DNA of 64,000 nucleotides from Methylotenera versatilis 7 (lineage in GTDB: Bacteria; Pseudomonadota; Gammaproteobacteria; Burkholderiales; Methylophilaceae): contig NZ_JUGF01000002.1 of assembly GCF_000799165.1 (NCBI RefSeq), forward strand, positions 1,054,001 to 1,118,000, written 5' to 3'. Of the stretch, positions 35,412-43,526 are shown piece by piece; position 1 is the stretch's first letter; every line of letters starts with the position of its first letter. The notes below the pieces were generated by a model that was not told the origin of the DNA, did not search any database, and saw only the letters and a list, made by a program, of their open reading frames with translations. The position numbers and the translations under genes are program-made.

Positions 35412-36440
35412 TTAAGCAGCCAGTGCTTCGGAACCTTCCGTTGCAGTATCGACATAGACTAGGCGTTCGTTCTTGCTTTTAAGCTCTGCAAAAAAATCAT
35501 TAATCGCATTTAACTGCAACTCGATGGTTTGCAAAGTATTCATGTTATGTCTAAAGCTGGCTGAACCTGCCAAGCCTTTGGTATACCAGGAAATATGTTT
35601 TCGCGCGACACGCATACCGGCTAAATCGCCATAAAAGCTATACAAATCGTGCAGATGTTCCAGCATCACGGTGTGGATTTCTTCCACCGTTGGCGGCAGC
35701 ATATGCTCACCTGTTTTTAAATAATGCTCAATCTCGCGGAAAATCCAAGGTCTGCCTTGCGCAGCACGGCCTATCATCACAGCGTCAGCGCCTGTGTAAT
35801 CTAGAACATGCTTGGCTTTTTCCGGTGTGGTGATATCGCCATTGGCGATAAGTGGGATATTTATAGATTGCTTAACGGCGGCGATCGTATCGTATTCCGC
35901 ATCGCCCATATACAAACAGGCGCGCGTGCGGCCATGCATGGCAAGCGCTTGCACGCCAATATCCTGCGCCATTTTTGCAATCTCAATCGCATTACGATTA
36001 TTTTTATCCCAGCCAGTGCGGATTTTTAATGTCACTGGCACATCAACCGCGCCAACGACTGCTTTTAGAATTTGTGCAACCAGCGGCTCATCTTTTAATA
36101 GAGCACTGCCCGCCATTACATTACAGATCTTTTTGGCTGGGCAGCCCATGTTGATGTCGATAATCTGTGCACCGTTATCCACATTATGTTTAGCGGCTTC
36201 TGCCATCATTTTCGGGTCAGCGCCTGCTATCTGTACAGAAATCGGGTCCACTTCACCTTCATGATTCGCTCGACGCAGGGTTTTTTCACTGCCATACAAC
36301 AACGAGTTTGACGTCACCATTTCTGAAACGGCCAAACCGGCACCTAACTTTTTGCATAACTGGCGAAAAGGTCTATCCGTTACGCCAGCCATAGGGGCGA
36401 CGACTAGATTGTTTTTCAAAATATGATTGCCGATTTGCAT
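35412..36440 (-). CDS. dusB: tRNA-dihydrouridine synthase B
   Basis: FMN enzyme that reduces specific uridines of tRNA to dihydrouridine. At 342 residues it has VVAPMAGVTDRPFR at the N-terminus, DINMGCPAKKI with the catalytic Cys near residue 102, TLKIRTGWD near 140, and the phosphate-binding IANGDI and MIGRAAQGRPW motifs. The C-terminal helical tRNA-binding domain follows. It heads the operon with fis; the roughly 100-base spacer to ykgJ-like upstream is the likely promoter site. Confidence 0.95.
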   Translation of the reverse strand: MQIGNHILKNNLVVAPMAGVTDRPFRQLCKKLGAGLAVSEMVTSNSLLYGSEKTLRRANHEGEVDPISVQIAGADPKMMAEAAKHNVDNGAQIIDINMGCPAKKICNVMAGSALLKDEPLVAQILKAVVGAVDVPVTLKIRTGWDKNNRNAIEIAKMAQDIGVQALAMHGRTRACLYMGDAEYDTIAAVKQSINIPLIANGDITTPEKAKHVLDYTGADAVMIGRAAQGRPWIFREIEHYLKTGEHMLPPTVEEIHTVMLEHLHDLYSFYGDLAGMRVARKHISWYTKGLAGSASFRHNMNTLQTIELQLNAINDFFAELKSKNERLVYVDTATEGSEALAA

Positions 36441-36541
36441 TAAGTTAATTCGTTTCGGGAAAGTTGCCTATTTTAAACGCAAACAAGTTTAGTTAACAGC
36501 ATTAAAATGCTTATTTTTTGTACAAAATTACGCACAAGAGT

Positions 36542-36817
36542 TTAATGATTGGGTTTGGTGAGATGTTCTAAATTGCTTAACCAAGCAATGGCGTATTCGC
36601 GGGCGTTGCCATGTTTTTCATCGCCACACATTTCCAAGTTAGGTTTTAAGCTGCCACAGAAATTGGGGCGTTCGGGCTTATTAAAAATCGCGCATTTAAA
36701 ATCGTTCAGTAAATGGATGCAAGCCACACCCGCAGGTTTGCCATTCGGCATGCCGGGTAAAGGGCTATTAATGGATGGAGCGATACAACACGCGCCGCAG
36801 TTTGGTCTACATTCCAT
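36542..36817 (-). CDS. YkgJ-family cysteine-cluster protein
   Basis: A 91-residue protein of the CxxCxxCC zinc/iron-chelating family (YkgJ). It shows CRPNCGACCIAP at the N-terminus and further cysteines in ACIHLL, KCAIF, FCGSL and MCGDE. It is probably a cytoplasmic metal-cluster protein; the function is not established. It begins 20 bases after the CinA-like gene and is likely co-transcribed with polA and that gene. Confidence 0.85.
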   Translation of the reverse strand: MECRPNCGACCIAPSINSPLPGMPNGKPAGVACIHLLNDFKCAIFNKPERPNFCGSLKPNLEMCGDEKHGNAREYAIAWLSNLEHLTKPNH

Positions 36818-36837
36818 AAAAATCTACGCAGCGTGAT

Positions 36838-37605
36838 TTACACAACATCGACCCATGCAAAACCAATGCTACTCACGCCAGCTTTAATGTCTTGCATTGC
36901 TTTATCCACCAAATCAGGCACGCCTTTTACGCCTAATTCCACTTGGCGATTTGGTTTGAGTTTTGGCAGACTAAATACTTTAATGCTTGGGTAATCAGTT
37001 AATATTTGTTTCATTAAATCAATCAGTTGGCTTTCTACACCATCTGCAATAATAATCGATTTTTCCAAGTATTCAGTTTTGTGAAAGTGATGACTGTAAT
37101 GCGTATCAAGTACCCATTCCATCATCGGGTGCGCCATCTGTGGAAAGCCAGGCAAGAAATAGTGGTTAGGCTTTTGTCCTTTTAAACCCGCAGCAAATCC
37201 CGCAACGCGATTCACCGGGTTAGGAATCAAATCCGCACCTGCTGGAAACTCTGCCATCAACACCCGCTTGGGATATGCAGCTTCACCAAATTGCGCTTCA
37301 ATCTCCGCAACAGCTGCTTTATGTCTCGCAAGCGGCACATTCAACGCATCTGCCGCCGCTTGTCGCGTGTAATCATCAGGTGTAGCGCCAATGCCGCCAA
37401 AGCTGAATACAATATCGCTGGTGTTAAAACTGCGTTTGAAGCTTGTTACCAGACGCTCAGGCTCATCTGCTAAATATTGAGCCCAAGAAAGTGTTAACCC
37501 ACGTGCCTTGAGTATTTGAATCGCTTGACTAAGATGCTTATCTTCCCGTTTACCAGAGAGGATTTCATCGCCAATGATGTAAATACCAACATTTAAATCA
37601 GACAT
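36838..37605 (-). CDS. CinA N-terminal-type molybdopterin-binding protein
   Basis: A 255-residue protein equal to the MoCF-binding (MoaB/MogA-like) N-terminal half of CinA, without the C-terminal nicotinamide-nucleotide deamidase domain. Visible are IGDEILSGKREDKH near residue 11, the FSFGGIGATPDDYTRQAAA motif near 66, and NPVNRVAGF near 127. Stand-alone versions are annotated as competence/damage-inducible protein A. The ATG directly follows the polA stop (TAAATG), so translation is coupled. The function is uncertain; a molybdopterin link to nasA is possible but not shown. Confidence 0.85.
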   Translation of the reverse strand: MSDLNVGIYIIGDEILSGKREDKHLSQAIQILKARGLTLSWAQYLADEPERLVTSFKRSFNTSDIVFSFGGIGATPDDYTRQAAADALNVPLARHKAAVAEIEAQFGEAAYPKRVLMAEFPAGADLIPNPVNRVAGFAAGLKGQKPNHYFLPGFPQMAHPMMEWVLDTHYSHHFHKTEYLEKSIIIADGVESQLIDLMKQILTDYPSIKVFSLPKLKPNRQVELGVKGVPDLVDKAMQDIKAGVSSIGFAWVDVV

Positions 37606-40431
37606 TTAATGCGCGCTTTCCCAATTGCTTCCCACGCCAACCTCAGCCAATAAAGGCACGTCCAACTTCGCTACACTTTGCATCAGTTTTGGCAGTGTGG
37701 ATTTGATTAACTCTAATTCGCCATCAGGCACCTCTAGTACCAGTTCATCATGTACTTGCATGATGAGTTTAGTTTGTAGTTTTTCTTCCTTTAACCATTT
37801 ATCTACCGCAATCATCGCGAGTTTAATCAAATCTGCCGCGGTGCCTTGCATGGGGGCGTTGATGGCGGCGCGTTCGGCACCGGCTCGTCTTTGGCCGTTT
37901 GCGCTGTTGATTTCTGGCACCCATAATCGGCGGCCGAAATAGGTTTCTACATAACCATTTTGCTTGGCAATTTCGCGAGTGTTTTGCATATATTCGCGCA
38001 CGCCGGGGTAGCGGGCGAAATAGCGTTCAATGTAGCTGGCGGCGGCGCTGCGTTCAATATTCAGGTTTTGCGCGAGGCCAAATGCGCTCATGCCGTAGAT
38101 AAGGCCGAAGTTGATCACTTTTGCGTAGCGTCGTTGCTCGTTATCCACTGCATCACGTTCTACGCCGAAAATCTCTGCCGCGGTAGCACGGTGAATATCT
38201 TCATTATTGGCAAACGCTTGTAGCATGCCTTCGTCCTGTGAAAGATGCGCCATGATGCGCAATTCAATCTGCGAGTAGTCGGCCGAAACGATATGGCTGC
38301 CAGTCGGTGCGATAAACGCTTCTCGGATTCTTCTACCTTCTGCGGTACGCACAGGAATATTTTGCAGATTAGGGTCTGAGCTGGCCAGCCGCCCAGTAAT
38401 TGCTACCGCCTGATTGTAGCTGGTATGCACGCGACCAGTTTGTGCGTTAATCATTTTGGGCAGTTTGTCGGTGTAGGTGGATTTTAATTTTGCCAAACCG
38501 CGATATTCCAGCAAAACTTTAGGCAGAGGATGATCAAGCGCTAATTCCTGCAATACATCTTCATCTGTGCTTGGCGCACCGGAAGGGGTTTTTTTAGTGG
38601 GTTTAATGCCTAATTTACCAAATAAAATCTCTTGTAATTGTTTTGGTGATGCCAGATTAAAAGGTTGGCCAGCCAGTTCGTAGGCTTGGTTTTCCAGCGT
38701 AATCAATTTCAGGCCAATCTCATTGCTTTGCTTATTCAGCATATTGCTGTCAATCAACACGCCATTGCGTTCAATGGTGAACAGGATATTCGAAACAGGC
38801 AGTTCAATCTGGCTGTAAATGAAATCCAGCTTGCTATCTGCTGCAATTAGCGGATACATCGCCTCATGCAATTGCAATGTGATATCGGCATCTTCTGCCG
38901 CATATTCGCTGGCGGTTTCCACCGTCACTTGGTTAAAGCTGACTTGCTTTGCACCTTTGCCAGCCACATCATTAAACGTAATCGTTTTAACATCCAGATG
39001 GCGCATTGCAAGGTCGTCCATGCCATGTGATTTGTGTGATTCAAACACATACGATTCCAGCAAAGTATCGTGTTGAATACCATTTAACTGGATGCCGTGA
39101 TTGGCTAGCACATGTTGATCATATTTCAGGTTTTGCCCGACTTTCTTGATTTTTTCGTCTTCTAAAATAGGCTTAACTTTGGCTAAAGTGTCTGTAAAAC
39201 TTAACTGTTCTGGCGCATCAAAATAATCATGGGTTAGCGCAAGATAAGCGCCGCTGCCGGCTTCCACACTAAATGACATGCCAACTATCTTTGCGATCAT
39301 CGGCTCTAGTGAGGTGGTTTCGGTGTCGAAACAAAACAAATTTGAGTTCTTGATTTTATCGAGCCAAGCATCTAATTGTGCCTTGGTTAAAATGGTTTCG
39401 TAATTGCGGTTGGTGTTGGTTTTGTAGTTAACTGAACTGTGAATAATCGGTTCAGAAGCTTTTGGTTCCTTTAAATCGCTAGCAACTGAAACATCGCCGA
39501 ATAAATCACCAGATTGCGATAAAGCTGTAGTTTTTTTCTCTTGGCTAGCTTCATTTGGCTGGCCTAGTTCACGCTGCCAGGTTTTAAATTCAAAACGGTC
39601 GTAAATCTCGGAAAGTTTGGTTGTGTCCTGCGGCTGTAATTGCAAAGGCTCAAAGCTTTGTGGCATGCCTGCAAAGTCGCCTAAATCGCATTTAATGGTA
39701 ATCAGTTCACGACCTGTTGGTAGCCAATCCAAGGCTTTGCGTAGGTTCTCGCCTACTACGCCAGTAAATTTGTCGGCATTGGCAATAATATTGTCCAGTG
39801 AGCCGTATTCCAGCAGCCATTTTACTGCAGTTTTTGGTCCCACTTTTTCTACGCCGGGTACGTTATCTACCGTGTCGCCGATTAAAGTCAGGTAATCAAC
39901 AATCAGCTCGGGTTTTAAACCAAACTTTGCTTCTACACCTGCAATATCTAATACTTCATCGCCTTTTCTAAAAGCATTTGGCATGGTGTTAACCACCGTT
40001 ACACGTTCATTTACTAATTGCGACATATCTTTGTCACCGGTAGAAATAATCACGCGCACATTCTGCTTTTCTGCCTGTTCAGCCAGGCAGCCAATAACGT
40101 CATCTGCTTCCACGCCATCCACCACCAATAGCGGCCAGCCCATGGCTTTAATCGCTTCATGCAGCGGCTCTACCTGACTGCGTAAATCATCTGGCATGCT
40201 GGGGCGGTTGGCTTTATATTCAGGGTAAATATCATCGCGAAAGGTTTTGCCTTTGGCGTCAAAGATACACGCGCTATAATCAGCAGGGTAATCTTTGTGC
40301 AATTTGCGTAACATGCTAAGCACGCCGCGAATCGCGCCAGTGGGTTCATTTTTACTATTACGCAAATCCGGCAAGGCATGAAAAGCGCGATAAAGGTAAG
40401 AAGAGCCGTCTACAAGTAAGAGCGTTTTCAT
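37606..40431 (-). CDS. polA: DNA polymerase I
   Basis: Repair and Okazaki-fragment polymerase, 941 residues. The order is: 5'-3' exonuclease (LLVDGSSYLYRAFHAL; GDKDMSQLV), 3'-5' exonuclease with intact DxE (CFDTETTSLEP), then family A polymerase with DYSQIELRIMAH (motif A), RRYAKVINFGLIYGMSAFGL (motif B) and MQVHDELVLEV (motif C). All three activities look intact. It heads the polA-cinA-like-ykgJ unit and is divergent from the LOG-family gene, with 53 bases between start codons. Confidence 0.97.
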   Translation of the reverse strand: MKTLLLVDGSSYLYRAFHALPDLRNSKNEPTGAIRGVLSMLRKLHKDYPADYSACIFDAKGKTFRDDIYPEYKANRPSMPDDLRSQVEPLHEAIKAMGWPLLVVDGVEADDVIGCLAEQAEKQNVRVIISTGDKDMSQLVNERVTVVNTMPNAFRKGDEVLDIAGVEAKFGLKPELIVDYLTLIGDTVDNVPGVEKVGPKTAVKWLLEYGSLDNIIANADKFTGVVGENLRKALDWLPTGRELITIKCDLGDFAGMPQSFEPLQLQPQDTTKLSEIYDRFEFKTWQRELGQPNEASQEKKTTALSQSGDLFGDVSVASDLKEPKASEPIIHSSVNYKTNTNRNYETILTKAQLDAWLDKIKNSNLFCFDTETTSLEPMIAKIVGMSFSVEAGSGAYLALTHDYFDAPEQLSFTDTLAKVKPILEDEKIKKVGQNLKYDQHVLANHGIQLNGIQHDTLLESYVFESHKSHGMDDLAMRHLDVKTITFNDVAGKGAKQVSFNQVTVETASEYAAEDADITLQLHEAMYPLIAADSKLDFIYSQIELPVSNILFTIERNGVLIDSNMLNKQSNEIGLKLITLENQAYELAGQPFNLASPKQLQEILFGKLGIKPTKKTPSGAPSTDEDVLQELALDHPLPKVLLEYRGLAKLKSTYTDKLPKMINAQTGRVHTSYNQAVAITGRLASSDPNLQNIPVRTAEGRRIREAFIAPTGSHIVSADYSQIELRIMAHLSQDEGMLQAFANNEDIHRATAAEIFGVERDAVDNEQRRYAKVINFGLIYGMSAFGLAQNLNIERSAAASYIERYFARYPGVREYMQNTREIAKQNGYVETYFGRRLWVPEINSANGQRRAGAERAAINAPMQGTAADLIKLAMIAVDKWLKEEKLQTKLIMQVHDELVLEVPDGELELIKSTLPKLMQSVAKLDVPLLAEVGVGSNWESAH

Positions 40432-40484
40432 AGTGTATAAATGCTATATTTAAATAATTAACGAAATAGTAATGAGTTAACTTA

Positions 40485-41207
40485 ATGATAAAAAAATTAC
40501 CAAAAACGAACGATTCAGAATTGTTCAATGGCGCGGGCGGTGAAACTGAATCGTGGCATGCTTTTGAGATTATGGCAGAATTTGTGTCTGCCACCGAAAA
40601 GTTAAAAGAAATCACGCCTGCCGTTTCAATTTTCGGCAGTGCGCGTACCAAGCAAGGTCATCCTTATTATCAATTAACGCAAGAGATTGCGCGCGCCTTG
40701 TCAGATGCGGGTTTTAGCGTGATTTCAGGCGGCGGACCGGGCATTATGGAGGCGGCGAATAAAGGTGCGTTTGCAGGCGTTGGGCCAAGTGTTGGCCTTA
40801 ATATCGAGCTGCCGTTTGAACAGCATGGCAATGGCTTTCAGGATATTGATATTAAGTTCAAGTATTTCTTTATGCGCAAGGTGATGTTTGTTAAATATGC
40901 GGGTGCTTACGTGGTGATGCCTGGCGGATTTGGCACCTTGGATGAGTTAATGGAAGCGATTACACTGGTGCAAACAGGTAAATCACGCAAAATACCGATT
41001 ATTCTGGTGTGTAAAGATTTTTGGGCGGGCTTATTGGATTGGCTGAAAAATACTTTGGTGCATGAAGGCATGGCTTCAGCGCAGGATATGGAGTTGATTC
41101 AATTGATTGATGACCCTAAAGAAATTGTGGAAGCAATCTTTAAACACTACGAATTGACGGGCTTCGAACTTACCCCTGCCGAACGTAAGATGCAATTGTA
41201 TTTATAA
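40485..41207 (+). CDS. LOG-family nucleotide-processing protein
   Basis: Rossmann-fold protein of 240 residues (TIGR00730 family). It has the nucleotide-binding signatures SGGGPGIMEAANKGA near residue 83 and PGGFGTLDELMEAITLVQ near 148. Members cleave nucleoside monophosphates (cytokinin-activating LOG or PpnN-like activity). The exact substrate is open; lysine-decarboxylase annotations of this family are not supported. It is transcribed away from polA. Confidence 0.88.
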   Translation: MIKKLPKTNDSELFNGAGGETESWHAFEIMAEFVSATEKLKEITPAVSIFGSARTKQGHPYYQLTQEIARALSDAGFSVISGGGPGIMEAANKGAFAGVGPSVGLNIELPFEQHGNGFQDIDIKFKYFFMRKVMFVKYAGAYVVMPGGFGTLDELMEAITLVQTGKSRKIPIILVCKDFWAGLLDWLKNTLVHEGMASAQDMELIQLIDDPKEIVEAIFKHYELTGFELTPAERKMQLYL

Positions 41208-41289
41208 GTCTGTTTATTTGTCTGCATATTAAGTTTTTACACAGGCTTTTTGTTAGAATGGTTGAACATAATTTGATGGTGAGTATGCG

Positions 41290-41652
41290 ATGCAAATATT
41301 AAAAATAATCACAGTGTTAGCGGCTATTTTACCTGCGCTAATGTTGACGAACGTGAGCCTGGCAGCGCAGCCTGATAATCTTGAGCCGCTAGAACAAGTG
41401 CAACCGCCACCTAAAGTAGTGGATGGTGAAGCAATGGATGATCCTACGATTGAGCCGCAAGTGACGATTCGTAAAAAAGGCTCCGAAACGATTGAGGAAT
41501 ATCGCATCAACGGTGAAATGTACATGATGAAAGTGACGCCAGCGCATGGTGTGCCTTATTATCTGCACAAAGAAGACTCAAATGGCGCATGGGTAAATGT
41601 TGGGCCGAATGCACCTTTAAGTGTGCCGAAGTGGATTCTTTTCAGGTTTTAA
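41290..41652 (+). CDS. DUF2782 periplasmic protein
   Basis: A 120-residue secreted protein with a signal peptide (residues 1-26, ending SLAAQ). The mature part has the DUF2782 pattern: a Pro-rich acidic stretch (EQVQPPPKVVDGE), then VTIRKKGSETIEEYRINGEMYMMKV and a closing VPKWILFRF. The family is common near polA and thrB in beta- and gammaproteobacteria, as here. The function is unknown. A terminator follows it. Confidence 0.85.
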   Translation: MQILKIITVLAAILPALMLTNVSLAAQPDNLEPLEQVQPPPKVVDGEAMDDPTIEPQVTIRKKGSETIEEYRINGEMYMMKVTPAHGVPYYLHKEDSNGAWVNVGPNAPLSVPKWILFRF

Positions 41653-41672
41653 GATTTCTAATTTCATTTCAC

Positions 41673-41699
41673 AAGAGGGCATAGCCCTCTTAATTTTTT
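41673..41699 (+). terminator. Terminator after the DUF2782 gene
   Basis: Perfect 8-bp stem AAGAGGGC/GCCCTCTT with a 3-base loop, followed by AATTTTTTG. It separates the DUF2782 gene from thrB, so thrB should have its own promoter or rely on read-through. Confidence 0.9.
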
Positions 41700-41723
41700 G
41701 AACAGCTATCTTAGTTAATTAAT

Positions 41724-42671
41724 ATGTCAGTTTTTACCACCTTAACGCTTGAGGAAGTACGCGATTGGTTGCGCGATTTTGCCATTGGCGACATTGTTGA
41801 GTTAAAAGGAATTGCCGCTGGCATTACCAATACCAATTATTTTGTGGTAACGACAAATGCGCGTTACGTACTGACTATTTTTGAAAAGAATGATTTAGAT
41901 GAGCTGCCTTATTTCGTTGATTTAATGGCTTATTTGGCAAAGCATCATGTACCTTGTCCAGCACCTGTCGCAGATAAAAATGGCATCGCTTTGCATGTGC
42001 TGAAAGGTAAACCGGCGCTTATGGTCAGTTGCCTGCAAGGGCGCGATATAGAATCACCCAACATAGCGCAGTGCGTTGAGGTAGCAAAAACGTTAGCGCA
42101 AATGCATGTAGCAGGTGTTGGTTTTCAATCGACATCACATAACCAGCGAGGCGCAAGTTGGCGTAATCAAACGGCACAGCAAGTACTACCCAAGTTAGCT
42201 GCTGCTGAAGCCGATTTACTCAAAAATGAACTGGCTTATCAGACAGGTTTAGATTTAAACGATTGCCCACATGGCGTCATTCATGGCGATTTGTTTCGCG
42301 ACAATGTGCTGTTTGATGGCGATAAACTGGGCGGCTTTATTGATTTCTACTACGCGTGCCATGATGTACTGGCTTACGATGTGGCGATTGCCGTCAACGA
42401 GTGGTGCATTCAGGCAGATGGCCGATTTGATACAGAAAAGCTGAATGCTTTTCTCGCTGCGTATCAACAAGTGCGGCCATTTACCGATGCCGAATTACAG
42501 TATTGGCCAGCATTATTGCGCCGCGCGGCATTGCGGTTCTGGTTATCTCGATTGTATGATTTTCATTTTCCAGTTGCGGGTGAACTTACCCACGCCAAGA
42601 ACCCCGATCACTTTAAAACGATTTTAGAGAATCGCATTGAACTGGCGACATCATTCAGTAACGCACCGTAA
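41724..42671 (+). CDS. thrB: Homoserine kinase (aminoglycoside phosphotransferase-fold type)
   Basis: Phosphorylates homoserine in threonine synthesis. At 315 residues it belongs to the ThrB form with the choline kinase/APH fold found in betaproteobacteria and pseudomonads, not the GHMP form of E. coli. Motifs visible are LKGIAAGITNTNYFV near the N-terminus, the catalytic loop HGDLFRDNVLFDGDKLGGFIDF near residue 190 (Asp and Asn present), and YDVAIAVNEW. The BPSS1780-like gene follows after 20 bases. Confidence 0.94.
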   Translation: MSVFTTLTLEEVRDWLRDFAIGDIVELKGIAAGITNTNYFVVTTNARYVLTIFEKNDLDELPYFVDLMAYLAKHHVPCPAPVADKNGIALHVLKGKPALMVSCLQGRDIESPNIAQCVEVAKTLAQMHVAGVGFQSTSHNQRGASWRNQTAQQVLPKLAAAEADLLKNELAYQTGLDLNDCPHGVIHGDLFRDNVLFDGDKLGGFIDFYYACHDVLAYDVAIAVNEWCIQADGRFDTEKLNAFLAAYQQVRPFTDAELQYWPALLRRAALRFWLSRLYDFHFPVAGELTHAKNPDHFKTILENRIELATSFSNAP

Positions 42672-42691
42672 TTAATTAGAAAGTTTAAGTA

Positions 42692-43489
42692 ATGGCAATT
42701 TTAGAATCACGCACTAAAACAGGCATTAGTTGGGTAAAAGAGGCAGTGGCTTTGTTTAAAACAAATCCAAGCAAATGGATGTTGCTGGGGTTGAGTTATG
42801 TCGCGGTTTTTATGATGATTCCGTCTATCCCGGGTTTGCAGTTATTTAGCTTTGTAGTGATATTGATGTGGCCAGTCTTTTTGGTGTTTGCCATTAGCTT
42901 GTATCGCAATGCGGATATACAACAGCCGCAAAGTTTAAATGCAGTGTTTAATGCGATTCAGCCAAAAATAAAAGCGTTAGTTGGTCTGGGTGCATTTTGC
43001 CTACTATATGGTGTTTTAGTGGGCTTACTACTGAACAGTGATATTCAGGGCATACTTAAGCTATCACAAGTGAGCGGCGTAATGACCGAGTCGCACGCTG
43101 CATTGGTGATGGAGAAAACGCTGCCTTTATTATTAAAAATATTGCTGCTATCGGCGCCGTTATTGATGGCAACCTGGTTCTCACCCATGTTGATTGCCTT
43201 CAATAATTATGGCGTGATAAAAGCCATTAAGTCCAGCATTGCTGGGTCGATTCAATACATGGTGGCATTAGGTGCCGCGTGGTTATTGTTAACCGCAGGT
43301 ATTGTGTTGCTGATGATTCCTGCTGGCATGTTGGTTGCGGTGGTCAGTTTAGTACAGGCAAGTTTCGGTGAGTTGCTGGCTTCGCTATTGGTTTTTGGCG
43401 TATTGTTATTGGCAACCACCTTAATGCTGGCGTTTCAATATGTCAGCTATCGTGATGTATTTCGCGCTGCACCAGTTGATAAAACTTAA
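42692..43489 (+). CDS. BPSS1780-like inner membrane protein
   Basis: A 265-residue protein with about six hydrophobic segments arranged as three paired helices. The opening GISWVKEAVALFKTNPSKWMLL is typical of the BPSS1780 family, widespread in betaproteobacteria. No catalytic motif or transporter signature is visible, and the function is unknown. It is probably co-transcribed with thrB and is convergent with uvrD. Confidence 0.82.
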   Translation: MAILESRTKTGISWVKEAVALFKTNPSKWMLLGLSYVAVFMMIPSIPGLQLFSFVVILMWPVFLVFAISLYRNADIQQPQSLNAVFNAIQPKIKALVGLGAFCLLYGVLVGLLLNSDIQGILKLSQVSGVMTESHAALVMEKTLPLLLKILLLSAPLLMATWFSPMLIAFNNYGVIKAIKSSIAGSIQYMVALGAAWLLLTAGIVLLMIPAGMLVAVVSLVQASFGELLASLLVFGVLLLATTLMLAFQYVSYRDVFRAAPVDKT

Positions 43490-43493
43490 TGCT

Positions 43494-43526
43494 TAAAAAA
43501 ACGCTAAATTTTCTCTAATTTAGCGT
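43494..43526 (-). terminator. uvrD terminator overlapping its stop codon
   Basis: The stem ACGCTAAATT/AATTTAGCGT spans the last codons and stop of uvrD. On the minus strand a run of seven U residues follows. The hairpin also faces the end of the convergent BPSS1780-like gene, 4 bases away. Confidence 0.88.

Noticed and set aside
43494-43526. Hairpin as an operator rather than a terminator
   Set aside because: It is followed by seven U residues on the uvrD strand and overlaps the stop codon, so termination explains it.
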